Assembly (NCBI GenBank): GCA_037382205.1
Contig: JARRQD010000077.1
Location: 1 to 34,087, forward strand
Length of the DNA: 34,087 bases
From: Thiodiazotropha sp037382205
Lineage (GTDB): Bacteria; Pseudomonadota; Gammaproteobacteria; Chromatiales; Chromatiaceae
Reading direction: 5' to 3'
Under the pieces are notes generated by a model. The model saw nothing but the letters and a program-made list of their open reading frames with translations. It made no database searches and was not told the DNA's origin. Position 1 is the first letter of the stretch. The number at the start of each line of letters is the position of its first letter. Shown here piece after piece: positions 7,926 through 14,923 of the stretch. The position numbers were made by a program, and so were the translations under genes.

Positions 7926-9134
7926 CTATTTTTTGCATCTACTCTCAGGACGGTCATAGCCCAGCGTATCAAGGGTTGTAAACTGATGAAGAAAGCCTTT
8001 TTGCGGGGAAACCGAAATGACTAATTTTGCTGAGGTGATAAGCAGTGGCTGGCGCAATTGGTGGTTCCAGTCGCGAAAGCTAACCGGTCTGCCTTTAAAA
8101 GCCGCTAGGTTGAATTTTGAACTGATGATGTAGGATTTCAGTTTTTCGATCTCACCGCTGGCGGTACGGGATGCCGCCTCTTCGATACTGCGTACCGCCA
8201 GCCAGGCAGAGAAGTCTCGGTCGGTCATCCTGCGACCATACTGCTGATTGAATCGACGTTGAAACTGGGTAGCCCCCCACTGTTCATGGACACCACTCCA
8301 GGCAACGGCTGAGAGACCCTGGGTTCCACCGACAGGCCTGGGAAGATAGGTACGGTAGGGAAGAAACTCGCCAAACTCATCCGCTTCGTCTGCGACGATC
8401 AGAATGTCATAATCCCCAACCTGACTGAACTCATTGACCACCTGTTGTTCACGGGTATGACCTGAGTCGGTACGTCTTGCGCCCGGTTCGAAGTTCCACG
8501 CTTTCTGTTCAACGATTTTGTGTCCAAAACGTTTAGCCGCACGTTTCAGGGATGCAGCAAAGGCTCTGTCCTGAGGGTGACGTCCGACAACCAGGAACCA
8601 CTCATTCCAGCGTTTCCAGGCCAAATATTGTGCCAGGGCATCGGCCATCATCGCACGGCTGGGTATGGTGTGTAACAGGTTGGCTCGACAATCGGTTAAT
8701 CTCAGATTGTCATCTGTTGCGCCAATGTTGAACAATAAACTCGATTTAGCAACTGGATGATCAACGACTCGCAAAATCTTTTCCGCAGGCAAATTAAGCA
8801 GGAAAAGCCTTATTCCCTGATCATGGAGTTCTTTAAAGGCCTGTTTTATCGGTTCATCAGGCTTTACTTTTTTAACCGTAAGCGTGAATGACTGATCGGT
8901 AAACTGCCCGGTTGTATTGTTATCTTTGATTCCCTGCTCTGACCCCGATTCGCCGATGTCTTCAATTTCCGGCTGTAGTAGGGAGAGAGGGATATGACGT
9001 CCCTCCTCTTGAGTGATTAAGCCAATCTGTATGTTAAGCACATCAGCATGCAATGGAGCCAGAAACAATATACCCACCAAAATAATGGTTGACTGGATAT
9101 TCATCGCTACTATTTTTGACAGCGGTTTTATCAA
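7926..9134 (-). CDS. ABC-type substrate-binding protein of the PQQ-dependent alcohol dehydrogenase system
   Basis: First gene of the minus-strand operon, product about 402 residues. Three starts are possible: TTG 9155, TTG 9134 and ATG 9104. I choose 9134 because GGAG lies five bases before it and it sits about 34 nt from the predicted sigma-54 start. The signal peptide is MNIQSTIILVGILFLAPLHA, cleaved before DVLNIQIG. The rest resembles a type-1 periplasmic binding fold, with RLFLLNLPAEKIL, SLLFNIGATDD, WNEWFLVVGRHPQDRA and YDILIVADEADEF. This matches the binding protein that accompanies the PQQ-alcohol ABC-2 system. A binding protein beside an ABC-2 (exporter-type) permease is unusual; it may act as a sensor or chaperone. 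Ligand unknown. Confidence 0.82.
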   Translation of the reverse strand: MIKPLSKIVAMNIQSTIILVGILFLAPLHADVLNIQIGLITQEEGRHIPLSLLQPEIEDIGESGSEQGIKDNNTTGQFTDQSFTLTVKKVKPDEPIKQAFKELHDQGIRLFLLNLPAEKILRVVDHPVAKSSLLFNIGATDDNLRLTDCRANLLHTIPSRAMMADALAQYLAWKRWNEWFLVVGRHPQDRAFAASLKRAAKRFGHKIVEQKAWNFEPGARRTDSGHTREQQVVNEFSQVGDYDILIVADEADEFGEFLPYRTYLPRPVGGTQGLSAVAWSGVHEQWGATQFQRRFNQQYGRRMTDRDFSAWLAVRSIEEAASRTASGEIEKLKSYIISSKFNLAAFKGRPVSFRDWNHQLRQPLLITSAKLVISVSPQKGFLHQFTTLDTLGYDRPESRCKK

Positions 9135-9178
9135 GGCATCTCCTAGACTGTTCAAAAGGAAGAATCGTCAATGCTTAG

Positions 9179-9194
9179 TGCAATTTTTATACCA
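9179..9194 (-). promoter_or_regulatory. Sigma-54 promoter of the minus-strand ABC operon
   Basis: On the minus strand the sequence is TGGTAT-AAAAA-TTGCA: the -12 element is perfect and the -24 element differs at two of six bases, with invariant GG and GC 10 bases apart. Predicted transcription start is near 9168, about 34 nt before TTG 9134. Confidence 0.65.
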
Positions 9195-9256
9195 TCAACA
9201 GCCTGCAAAAAGACATTTGGATCACTGATACTCGATATCTTACTGTGAACCAATCA

Positions 9257-9272
9257 GTGTCAGCGATGACAC
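9257..9272. promoter_or_regulatory. Perfect inverted repeat, candidate activator-binding site
   Basis: GTGTCA-GCGA-TGACAC is a perfect 6-bp inverted repeat with a 4-base spacer. It is about 65 bases upstream of the -24 element of the minus-strand promoter and about 160 bases upstream of the plus-strand promoter, suitable positions for an enhancer serving both. Confidence 0.45.
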
Positions 9273-9429
9273 ACTTTGTCTATCGATCTGTTTCATAAGG
9301 TCTAATGTGATATTGGCCAAACAGCACAACATTGAGTCACATCATAGACTTCTGTTAATAGGTAATGAAGGGATATTATCCCGAGAATAGACCTACCAAT
9401 ATAAGCTAATATATACAGATCATAGTCGC

Positions 9430-9445
9430 AGGCACGATTATTGCT
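9430..9445 (+). promoter_or_regulatory. Sigma-54 promoter of the mxaD-like/beta-propeller operon
   Basis: AGGCAC-GATTA-TTGCT matches TGGCAC-N5-TTGCA except at the first and last bases, with GG (9431-9432) and GC (9443-9444) 10 bases apart. Predicted start is near 9456, 43 nt before the GTG of the first gene. Confidence 0.75.
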
Positions 9446-9498
9446 GCACTACAAGTATATCGACAAAATAACAATCTGTTAGAAGCCTGGAGGTTTTC

Positions 9499-10029
9499 GT
9501 GAAAAAATTATGTTTCGTGCTTTTTGTAGTGCTTTTCAGTTGCACTCTTATTGCCAATGCCCATGGCCCAACACGACAAAAAATTACTGTAAAACAGGAT
9601 ATCTCTGCCTCACCGGATGCAGTCTGGGATATGGTAAAGAACTTTAATGATATGAGTTGGCATCCGGCTATCGCCCAAACTGAAGGTAGCGGTGGTAATA
9701 AAAAGGGGGCGAAAAGAATCCTGACTCTGGTGAATGGTGGGATAATCAATGAAGAGTTAAAAAAACACGACGACGCAAAAAAGATGTTCAAATACAAAAT
9801 CACCTCAGTCGATGTGAAGGTTTTGCCGGTCACGAATTACTCTTCAACATTCACTGTGAAAGCGACGGAGAACGGCTCTCTAGTCATCTGGAAAGGCGCC
9901 TTCTACCGAGGATATCCAAACAATGATCCACCAGCAGAACTCAATGATCAGGCTGCAAAAGATGCCGTCACAGGCGTCTACAAAAGTGGCCTGGAGAATC
10001 TCAAGAAGCTTATGGAAAAGGGTTCCTAA
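9499..10029 (+). CDS. MxaD-like SRPBCC-fold secreted protein
   Basis: A 176-residue periplasmic protein. GTG 9499 follows TGGAGG at five bases. The signal peptide is KKLCFVLFVVLFSCTLIANA, cleaved before HGPTRQK. The mature part has the SRPBCC/START pattern: an opening strand ITVKQDISASPDAVWDMVK, then DMSWHPAI, GAKRILTL and a long C-terminal helix (KDAVTGVYKSGLENLKKLM). This fits the MxaD family, which in methylotrophs aids interaction of methanol dehydrogenase with its cytochrome. Here it heads an operon with its own sigma-54 promoter, and the propeller gene follows after 11 bases. That a helper of electron transfer is regulated like xoxF supports a role with it. It may instead bind a small ligand. 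Confidence 0.8.
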   Translation: MKKLCFVLFVVLFSCTLIANAHGPTRQKITVKQDISASPDAVWDMVKNFNDMSWHPAIAQTEGSGGNKKGAKRILTLVNGGIINEELKKHDDAKKMFKYKITSVDVKVLPVTNYSSTFTVKATENGSLVIWKGAFYRGYPNNDPPAELNDQAAKDAVTGVYKSGLENLKKLMEKGS

Positions 10030-10040
10030 GCAGATTGACC

Positions 10041-11003
10041 ATGAACCGAGTGATTTCGCCAGTCCTGATAGGCCTGCTTGCATTCATCGGTAGTGATAAT
10101 CTGTTGGCGAAATCCTTCGCTTTTATCACCAATCAGGGCGATGACTCTGTCTCAGTCATCAATCTCGAAACTCTGCAAGAGTCATCCACCATCAAGGTTG
10201 GTAGCAAGCCTGCTGGCATCGCGGTCTCAGACAGTGGCCAGCGTATCTATGTCACCAATCCGGAAAGCCGGGATGTCTATCTTCTCGATGGAGAGAAGTT
10301 GACCACCCTCTCGCGTCAGTCTGTCGGTCTGGGGCCCTTGGGAATAGCACTCCACAGTTCGAGCAATCGGCTCTATGTTGCTGACTGGTACGAAGACCTG
10401 GTCTATGTGCTCGATGGCAGTGACCTGAGGATATTGGCGAAAATTCCGGTTGGCGACTCCCCTTCCGGATTGGCGATCAGCAAAGATGGCAATCGGCTCT
10501 ATGTCGCAGACCGGGATGACAATAGAATATCTGTAGTCGATACTGAAAAATTTCGCACAATTTCAAGAGTTAATGTCGGTGAACGACCCTTTGGTATACG
10601 CCTTGATCCACAAGATCAAAGACTCTATGTCGCGAATGTTGCGAGCAATAATGTCAGTGTGATTGATGTTTCTTCTCTGACTGTTATTGCCACAATTCCG
10701 GTCGGCAGCACCCCCTATTGCATCGCGGTCACACCAGATAACCAACGGGTATTTGTCACCAACCAGCATGATAACACTCTGTCTGTCATCGATCCTGACA
10801 AACTGCAAGAGTCCCACAGGCTCGAAATAGGCGATTACCCGGAAGGAATCATTGCCGACCCAATTAATGACCGGATCTATATCGCCAACTGGTTTGATAA
10901 TGAGATGGTAGTTATTGATAGTAAATCATTGAAAATACTTAAACATATACCTACTGGCGAAAGCCCTAGAGCATTTGGTGTATTTGTGGCCGGTGGATCA
11001 TAG
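10041..11003 (+). CDS. Secreted seven-bladed YVTN beta-propeller protein
   Basis: A 320-residue propeller, starting at ATG 10041 rather than TTG 10035. The signal peptide is VISPVLIGLLAFIGSDNLLA. Seven regular repeats are visible: FITNQGDDSVSVIN, YVTNPESRDVYLLD, YVADWYEDLVYVLD, YVADRDDNRISVVD, YVANVASNNVSVID, FVTNQHDNTLSVID and YIANWFDNEMVVID. Each is followed by a (V/I)G-x-x-P-x-G-I turn. The regularity is much higher than in the propeller at 6888. No haem or metal motif is present, so it is probably a scaffold in the periplasm. It lies 11 bases after the mxaD-like gene and is cotranscribed with it from the promoter at 9430. Confidence 0.85.
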   Translation: MNRVISPVLIGLLAFIGSDNLLAKSFAFITNQGDDSVSVINLETLQESSTIKVGSKPAGIAVSDSGQRIYVTNPESRDVYLLDGEKLTTLSRQSVGLGPLGIALHSSSNRLYVADWYEDLVYVLDGSDLRILAKIPVGDSPSGLAISKDGNRLYVADRDDNRISVVDTEKFRTISRVNVGERPFGIRLDPQDQRLYVANVASNNVSVIDVSSLTVIATIPVGSTPYCIAVTPDNQRVFVTNQHDNTLSVIDPDKLQESHRLEIGDYPEGIIADPINDRIYIANWFDNEMVVIDSKSLKILKHIPTGESPRAFGVFVAGGS

Positions 11004-11058
11004 CGCCATGGAAGGCTCTCACCCATCCAAATCAAGATTATAAAAAGAGGATTAGACG

Positions 11059-11337
11059 ATGCATTCCCCAAGTTTCCCTGAAGACTCCATCCTCAAGCGT
11101 CACTTCGAATCCACTGTTGAGATGAAACGTCAAAGATGGCTACAGGCACCACCATCAGATTCCATGTTGAATAGACATATCATGTCCAGACAGAATCAAA
11201 CTGTAACGGCCGCAAATCCAGGGTCAGTAGCTGCAAAGCAAAGCGCTTCAGTCGTTTCTATCGACTCCAGTACAAGTGATGTAGAGGAACCAAAGGGATT
11301 CTTAGCCAGGTTTTTTGGCCTGTTTAGCAGCAAATGA
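11059..11337 (+). CDS. Small uncharacterised protein with two DSxLxRH motifs and an amphipathic C-terminus
   Basis: A 92-residue protein with no signal peptide. AGAGGA lies seven bases before ATG 11059. It carries a repeated motif: PSFPEDSILKRHFES near residues 4-18 and PPSDSMLNRHIMS near residues 31-43, sharing a proline, D-S-x-L-x-R-H and a following Ser. The middle is a low-complexity Ser/Ala/Val linker, and the end, GFLARFFGLFSSK, could form a short amphipathic or membrane-touching helix. I cannot assign a function. Its place, 55 bases after the propeller and on the same strand, suggests it is the last gene of that operon. The repeated His motif could bind metal or a partner, but this is a guess. 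Confidence 0.65.
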   Translation: MHSPSFPEDSILKRHFESTVEMKRQRWLQAPPSDSMLNRHIMSRQNQTVTAANPGSVAAKQSASVVSIDSSTSDVEEPKGFLARFFGLFSSK

Positions 11338-11513
11338 ACATTAAATCGCTTACTGTCCAAAATTGGACGCAATAACAATAACCATAGAGTGATCTGCCAG
11401 GAACCTCTGAACAAGTCGCCAGTCTGCTCAGTTAGGACTTATCAAAGCTTCCAAAACAATCATTCTATTGCTTCAAACGATAACAAATTGTATCGCTATA
11501 GGAGTTACCGCTT

Positions 11514-12200
11514 ATGCTTATGCGTAGCATTGTTTTCACAATAACTTTCACACTTTTATGCTCCACACCCATGTTGGCAGAAACAAAAATTTTGCCACCA
11601 CCGGATTTGAATGAAGCGCAGAAATTGATTTTCTTTAAGGATCACCTTGTAGGTATCACAAAAGGCAGTCAACTCAACTACCAGTTTAGAAGCAGAACTG
11701 ACAACGAGCGCTTTGATGACAAGATCAGCATACGTGTCACGAATATTGTTAGTGAGGGAAAGCGTGATCTAGAGTTTGATTTCCTAAGTGGCGAAAATCA
11801 CATCGACTTTACACCGGCCAAGTCCTACACCGGTAACCCGGTAATCATCCACTTTCTGGAGCGGGATATCTCACTCATGTCGAGGGATACCGGAGGATGG
11901 AATGGCTATTTTCGCAACAGAATCAGAAACTCATTTAGAAAACCTAAGCAAGTAGATGAGGTGACATTTGAATTCAACGGAGAGAAGGTTAAGGGAACTG
12001 AAATTGTCATCACCCCATTTATTGGAGACCCAAACGCCCAAAACTTCAAGCTTTATGCCAATAAACGCTATGAATTTCTCTTCTCAGATCATGTACCAGG
12101 CGGTGTTTACCGTATCCATACACAGGTTCTCGGTGAGAATGGCAAGCAACCATTGATCGATGAAGAGATGACTTTTAAACAAGTTACACCTGGTGCTTAA
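11514..12200 (+). CDS. Uncharacterised secreted protein in the quinoprotein cluster
   Basis: A 228-residue protein. ATG 11514 has GGAG nine bases upstream and is followed by the signal peptide SIVFTITFTLLCSTPMLA, cleaved before ETKILPPP. The mature chain is predicted mostly beta, with alternating hydrophobic residues (KISIRVTNIVSEGKRDLEF; KGTEIVITPFIGDP; YEFLFSDHVPGGVYRIHTQ), as in an immunoglobulin-like or lipocalin-like sandwich. It has no cysteine in the mature part and no catalytic motif that I can see. It stands between the propeller/DSxLxRH operon and a small Cys-containing gene 32 bases downstream. Only a weak sigma-54-like match lies upstream (see rejected items). Function unknown; a periplasmic accessory is likely. 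Confidence 0.75.
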   Translation: MLMRSIVFTITFTLLCSTPMLAETKILPPPDLNEAQKLIFFKDHLVGITKGSQLNYQFRSRTDNERFDDKISIRVTNIVSEGKRDLEFDFLSGENHIDFTPAKSYTGNPVIIHFLERDISLMSRDTGGWNGYFRNRIRNSFRKPKQVDEVTFEFNGEKVKGTEIVITPFIGDPNAQNFKLYANKRYEFLFSDHVPGGVYRIHTQVLGENGKQPLIDEEMTFKQVTPGA

Positions 12201-12232
12201 ATTGACTAGATATGGTAAAGATTGAGGTCCTC

Positions 12233-12613
12233 ATGAAAAATAAACGCTCCAAGTTAGTCTATCCGCTTGCCTTAGGATTACTCTATTTTCCACTTGCAAT
12301 CGCTGATGAGTGCGATAAACACAGTAATAATCAGAATCAGAAATATCCCACTTCTGCCAAAGTGGATTATGTCATCGGTTGCATGGCCTCAAATGGTCAA
12401 TCTTACGATATTATGCAAAAGTGCTCTTGCAGTATCGATATGATTGAAAAGAAAATACCCTATGATGAATATGTTCAAATTTCCACCCTGCTGAGTCTAC
12501 AACAGATGTCGAATGCTGGCAGAAACGCCATCTATAAGAGTTCAACTTGGTCTCAAAAAGCTGTGGCTAAGTTACGGGATGTGCAAGCTGATACTACCTT
12601 GCGTTGTTTTTAA
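12233..12613 (+). CDS. Small secreted five-cysteine protein, unknown function
   Basis: A 126-residue protein. ATG 12233 is chosen over GTG/ATG starts upstream because GAGG lies just before it and the signal peptide (LVYPLALGLLYFPLAIA) then begins properly. The mature chain has five cysteines: DEC at the N-terminus, IGCMASNG, KCSCS (C-x-C) and a C-terminal RCF. This implies two disulfides and one free or metal-binding thiol. The tail is QADTTLRCF, so the last cysteine is next to the C-terminus. It follows the gene at 11514 by 32 bases and is probably cotranscribed. No recognised family. With the CXXCW and SoxY-like proteins nearby it adds to the periplasmic thiol content of the cluster. Confidence 0.68.
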   Translation: MKNKRSKLVYPLALGLLYFPLAIADECDKHSNNQNQKYPTSAKVDYVIGCMASNGQSYDIMQKCSCSIDMIEKKIPYDEYVQISTLLSLQQMSNAGRNAIYKSSTWSQKAVAKLRDVQADTTLRCF

Positions 12614-12684
12614 ATAAGCGAAGGTTAATATTTTCATTCTGCACAAGTAATCCAGAGTACAACATGGAGTCGGCCAAAACCTCC

Positions 12685-12709
12685 CTCTCCCAGGAGCAAT
12701 CTGGGAGAG
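12685..12709. repeat. Perfect 9-bp hairpin between convergent genes
   Basis: CTCTCCCAG (12685-12693), loop GAGCAAT, CTGGGAGAG (12701-12709). No T-run follows, so it is not a classic terminator, but it lies between convergent genes ending at 12613 and 12784 and could end transcription both ways. CCCTCTCCC/GGGAGAG hairpins are also common as dispersed intergenic repeats in Gammaproteobacteria. Confidence 0.55.
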
Positions 12710-12783
12710 CTATGAGGGGTGATAAAACATAGAAACTGTATCTCTCTTGCAAGTGCGACCCACAAATCCGAAGATGAAGTAAA

Positions 12784-13629
12784 TCATGACCTCTGTTCAG
12801 TCAGGTTTGTACTATGTGAGAAGGTTCTACCTTTTGAATCTTTGACATGCACCTCCAAAACACCGGATTTTTCAGGCGAGAAACCAAATCGAATACTTGG
12901 ATCCTCACTGATAGAGATATCGGTATCAACAGTAAACACCTCATCTCCGTTGTAGGTCACCTGTATCGTCCGAATATAATCTGCGGGAATATAATGCCTG
13001 GATATCTGATCGAACTGTAAGCCGGAATTGTTTGGATGTTTTATCATCAATTGAGTCGGCATCATGTCTCCTGGGCTGAATGACTCGGCTAAACGGAATT
13101 TAATCCGTCCCAATTGAGCCGCTGCGGCCGCCGGGTCTTTTAAGGATGGTGCAGAACAACCGCCAGAGGCTTTCACATAATTATTCACCATGTAGAGATT
13201 ACCATCACTGATCTCTGCGATAGCCCGCAATTCTGTATAGGCATTGATTCGAACCCGAGTAGATATATGCTTCCAATCATGATTTCCTGGAAATGAGAAT
13301 ACAGCGGCTACTGGTGACGGATTATTATCAATAACAATATAGAGTTTTTTAATATATCGCTCTGGTGTTTGAGTGAATTTCGATCCAATCGTGATCGGTA
13401 CGATTGCTGCATCCATCGCCCTTTTCGGCGTTTCCAGGCTGAGAATCTCCTGTCCCTCTTTAATATGATTATCCCCAATCAATGTGCTTTTAATCTGAAA
13501 CCACCGGTTATCACTCTCTGTTGCCGTAGCCTGAACTGGCAATAATAAAATACTTGAAGATATACCTGCCAATACAATCAAGCTGATCCACTGCCTGTAT
13601 ATCTGTTTCATAGATGAGACAACTGTCAT
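12784..13629 (-). CDS. Quinoprotein dehydrogenase-associated SoxYZ-like carrier
   Basis: A 281-residue fusion of SoxY-like and SoxZ-like domains. ATG 13629 has GAGG eight bases upstream; the signal peptide is ISLIVLAGISSSILLLPVQATA. The SoxY-like half ends in YVKASGGCSAP, where C158 replaces the terminal GGCGG cysteine that carries sulfur intermediates in SoxYZ. The SoxZ-like half follows (MMPTQLMIKHPNNSG, then RHYIPADYIRTIQVTYNGDEV and FGFSPEKSGVLEVHVKD). Fused carriers of this kind sit beside quinoprotein dehydrogenases and are not part of thiosulfate oxidation. The cysteine may bind a reaction product as a thioester or thiohemiacetal; this is inferred. It lies downstream of the metallohydrolase gene on the same strand, 85-odd bases away from its stop. 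Confidence 0.85.
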   Translation of the reverse strand: MTVVSSMKQIYRQWISLIVLAGISSSILLLPVQATATESDNRWFQIKSTLIGDNHIKEGQEILSLETPKRAMDAAIVPITIGSKFTQTPERYIKKLYIVIDNNPSPVAAVFSFPGNHDWKHISTRVRINAYTELRAIAEISDGNLYMVNNYVKASGGCSAPSLKDPAAAAAQLGRIKFRLAESFSPGDMMPTQLMIKHPNNSGLQFDQISRHYIPADYIRTIQVTYNGDEVFTVDTDISISEDPSIRFGFSPEKSGVLEVHVKDSKGRTFSHSTNLTEQRS

Positions 13630-13753
13630 AATAGTATCCTCGATAGGTGAAACATGTGCCAAACACACGCAAACAGCACGTAGAGTGTTCGATACATATA
13701 TTTGTTTATAATTCGCTAATTTATCCAGTGGGTGTAGTGCTTAACCCAAACGA

Positions 13754-14764
13754 CTACTCCCACTCCAGTTCGGCAAAAGCAGCGGTTACATTACGTCCAT
13801 GATATTCTTGAAATAACAACCAATTGGGCTGTTCATCCTGGCCGACCGTTTGAACAGCCTGAGTGATTGTGCCACCCTCTTTGATTACCTGGCGAATCTC
13901 ATTGGCAATGCCATCAAGATAACGATATTGAGCTGCCAATGCTGAACGCCATTCGGTCACCACATGTCCATGCCCAGGCACAATCCGTGCGATCGGGTAA
14001 CAGGGTTGCTGTTTTTGAACATTTTGGCTTATTGAGCGTTGACTGTTTCCTGTTGATAAATCATAACAATCAGAGGCAAGTAGAGTGTCCATAACCTTCA
14101 ACCATCCCAATAGACTGCCATCCACAACGGGGATACGCTCAACGAAAAGCAGATCCGAAAGCCACAATGTACCCGTTTTTACATCAAAAACAGTTAGATC
14201 ATTATTGGTGTGTGCTGTCGGATAAGCTTTTAATTCCAACCTTCGGTCACCGAGATCCAAGTGGATTGCTTCAGCTATGGACACTCGCTTCGTTGGCATG
14301 ATGACTTGGGTATTTTTTGCACTGACGCCCAACAATCGCTGCATATTGTTTAAGTAGGTAGTCGTCCGTCTTGCCAAGGCATCTGTAAGGTTCTGATGGC
14401 CAATCACAATTGGCTTATCTTGGTTGAATGCGGCCGTACCCAAGGCGTGATCAGGGTGCATATGGGTCAGTATGATGTAAGCAATCGGCAGATCAGTTAC
14501 TCTCCTGATCAATTTTCTAAGGCGCAGCCCCTGCAGGTAGCTGCTTCCAGTGTCGATTACCGCCACCCGTTCGCTACCAACGATAAATCCGATATTTGCG
14601 ATCTGGCCTCTGTTATGTTTGGAGAAATCCTCATGCAGTCCTGGTCTGAGATAGATACCCGAAGCGATCTCCTGGGCGCTGTCACCGGCAGCCAGACTTG
14701 TTGAAGAGAATACTAACAAAATCGCTAACATGCCTAATGTCGAGTCAGTCGATCTATATTGCAT
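13754..14764 (-). CDS. Quinoprotein relay zinc metallohydrolase (MBL fold)
   Basis: A 336-residue periplasmic metallo-beta-lactamase-fold protein. ATG 14764 gives a good signal peptide (LGMLAILLVFSSTSLAAG); the frame is open 144 bases further up but without a secretory start. The zinc motif is THMHPDHALG (H101, H103, D105, H106), with D71 in VAVIDTG, further likely ligands at AYPTAHTNND and LWLSDLLF, and VPGHGH near the end. This matches the SoxH-related 'quinoprotein relay' metallohydrolase family. MBL enzymes of this type cleave thioesters or related bonds, so it may release the group carried on the SoxYZ-like cysteine, as SoxB and SoxH act on SoxY. It is read from the palindromic sigma-54 element at 14811, with a leader of about 38 nt. 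Confidence 0.85.
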   Translation of the reverse strand: MQYRSTDSTLGMLAILLVFSSTSLAAGDSAQEIASGIYLRPGLHEDFSKHNRGQIANIGFIVGSERVAVIDTGSSYLQGLRLRKLIRRVTDLPIAYIILTHMHPDHALGTAAFNQDKPIVIGHQNLTDALARRTTTYLNNMQRLLGVSAKNTQVIMPTKRVSIAEAIHLDLGDRRLELKAYPTAHTNNDLTVFDVKTGTLWLSDLLFVERIPVVDGSLLGWLKVMDTLLASDCYDLSTGNSQRSISQNVQKQQPCYPIARIVPGHGHVVTEWRSALAAQYRYLDGIANEIRQVIKEGGTITQAVQTVGQDEQPNWLLFQEYHGRNVTAAFAELEWE

Positions 14765-14810
14765 TTTGAGTATCTTCTGAAATATTAAACTAGTATCAAG
14801 TTGAAGCCGA

Positions 14811-14829
14811 TTGGCATATATTTTGCCAA
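14811..14829. promoter_or_regulatory. Palindromic sigma-54 element, possibly bidirectional
   Basis: TTGGCA-TATATTT-TGCCAA is an inverted repeat that satisfies the GG-N10-GC rule on both strands. Plus strand: TGGCAT-ATATT-TTGCC (GG 14813-14814, GC 14825-14826), start near 14838, 86 nt before the importer gene. Minus strand: TGGCAA-AATAT-ATGCC, start near 14802, 38 nt before the metallohydrolase ATG. The plus direction is the better match to consensus. Confidence 0.6.
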
Positions 14830-14923
14830 AATTAATAAAAATGCCATTTTGATGAGTTGTCATAACTTGTTTCATTTCTGGCAGAGAGCTGCAATAAAAA
14901 TAGACCAACCTGTTGGAGGGTAG

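Larger units (their letters stand above)
9156..9498. other. Divergent regulatory region between the ABC operon and the mxaD-like operon
   Basis: About 340 bases with no gene. It carries sigma-54 promoters facing both ways (9179-9194 minus, 9430-9445 plus) and an inverted repeat between them (9257-9272). This layout allows one activator-bound site to serve both operons. Confidence 0.7.

Noticed and set aside
9438..9833. A 131-codon minus-strand frame over the mxaD-like gene
   Set aside because: It is antisense to a well-supported secreted protein gene and shows no family similarity.
11434..11449. AGGACT-TATCA-AAGCT upstream of the gene at 11514, with GG-N10-GC spacing
   Set aside because: Only the invariant GG and GC fit; both elements otherwise differ strongly from consensus, and such matches are expected by chance.
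13645..13661. TGGCAC on the minus strand upstream of the SoxYZ-like gene, resembling a -24 element
   Set aside because: The -12 position reads TCAC instead of TTGC, and the predicted start would fall about seven bases before the ATG, inside the ribosome-binding site. The gene is more simply read from the metallohydrolase promoter.
12784..14764. Reading the SoxYZ-like protein as part of a true thiosulfate-oxidising sox operon
   Set aside because: No soxA, soxX, soxB or soxCD genes are nearby, the carrier is a fused secreted form with GGCS rather than GGCGG, and the neighbours are quinoprotein genes.
14878..14893. TGGCAG followed by TGCA just before the importer gene
   Set aside because: GG and GC are nine bases apart, not ten, so it does not fit sigma-54.
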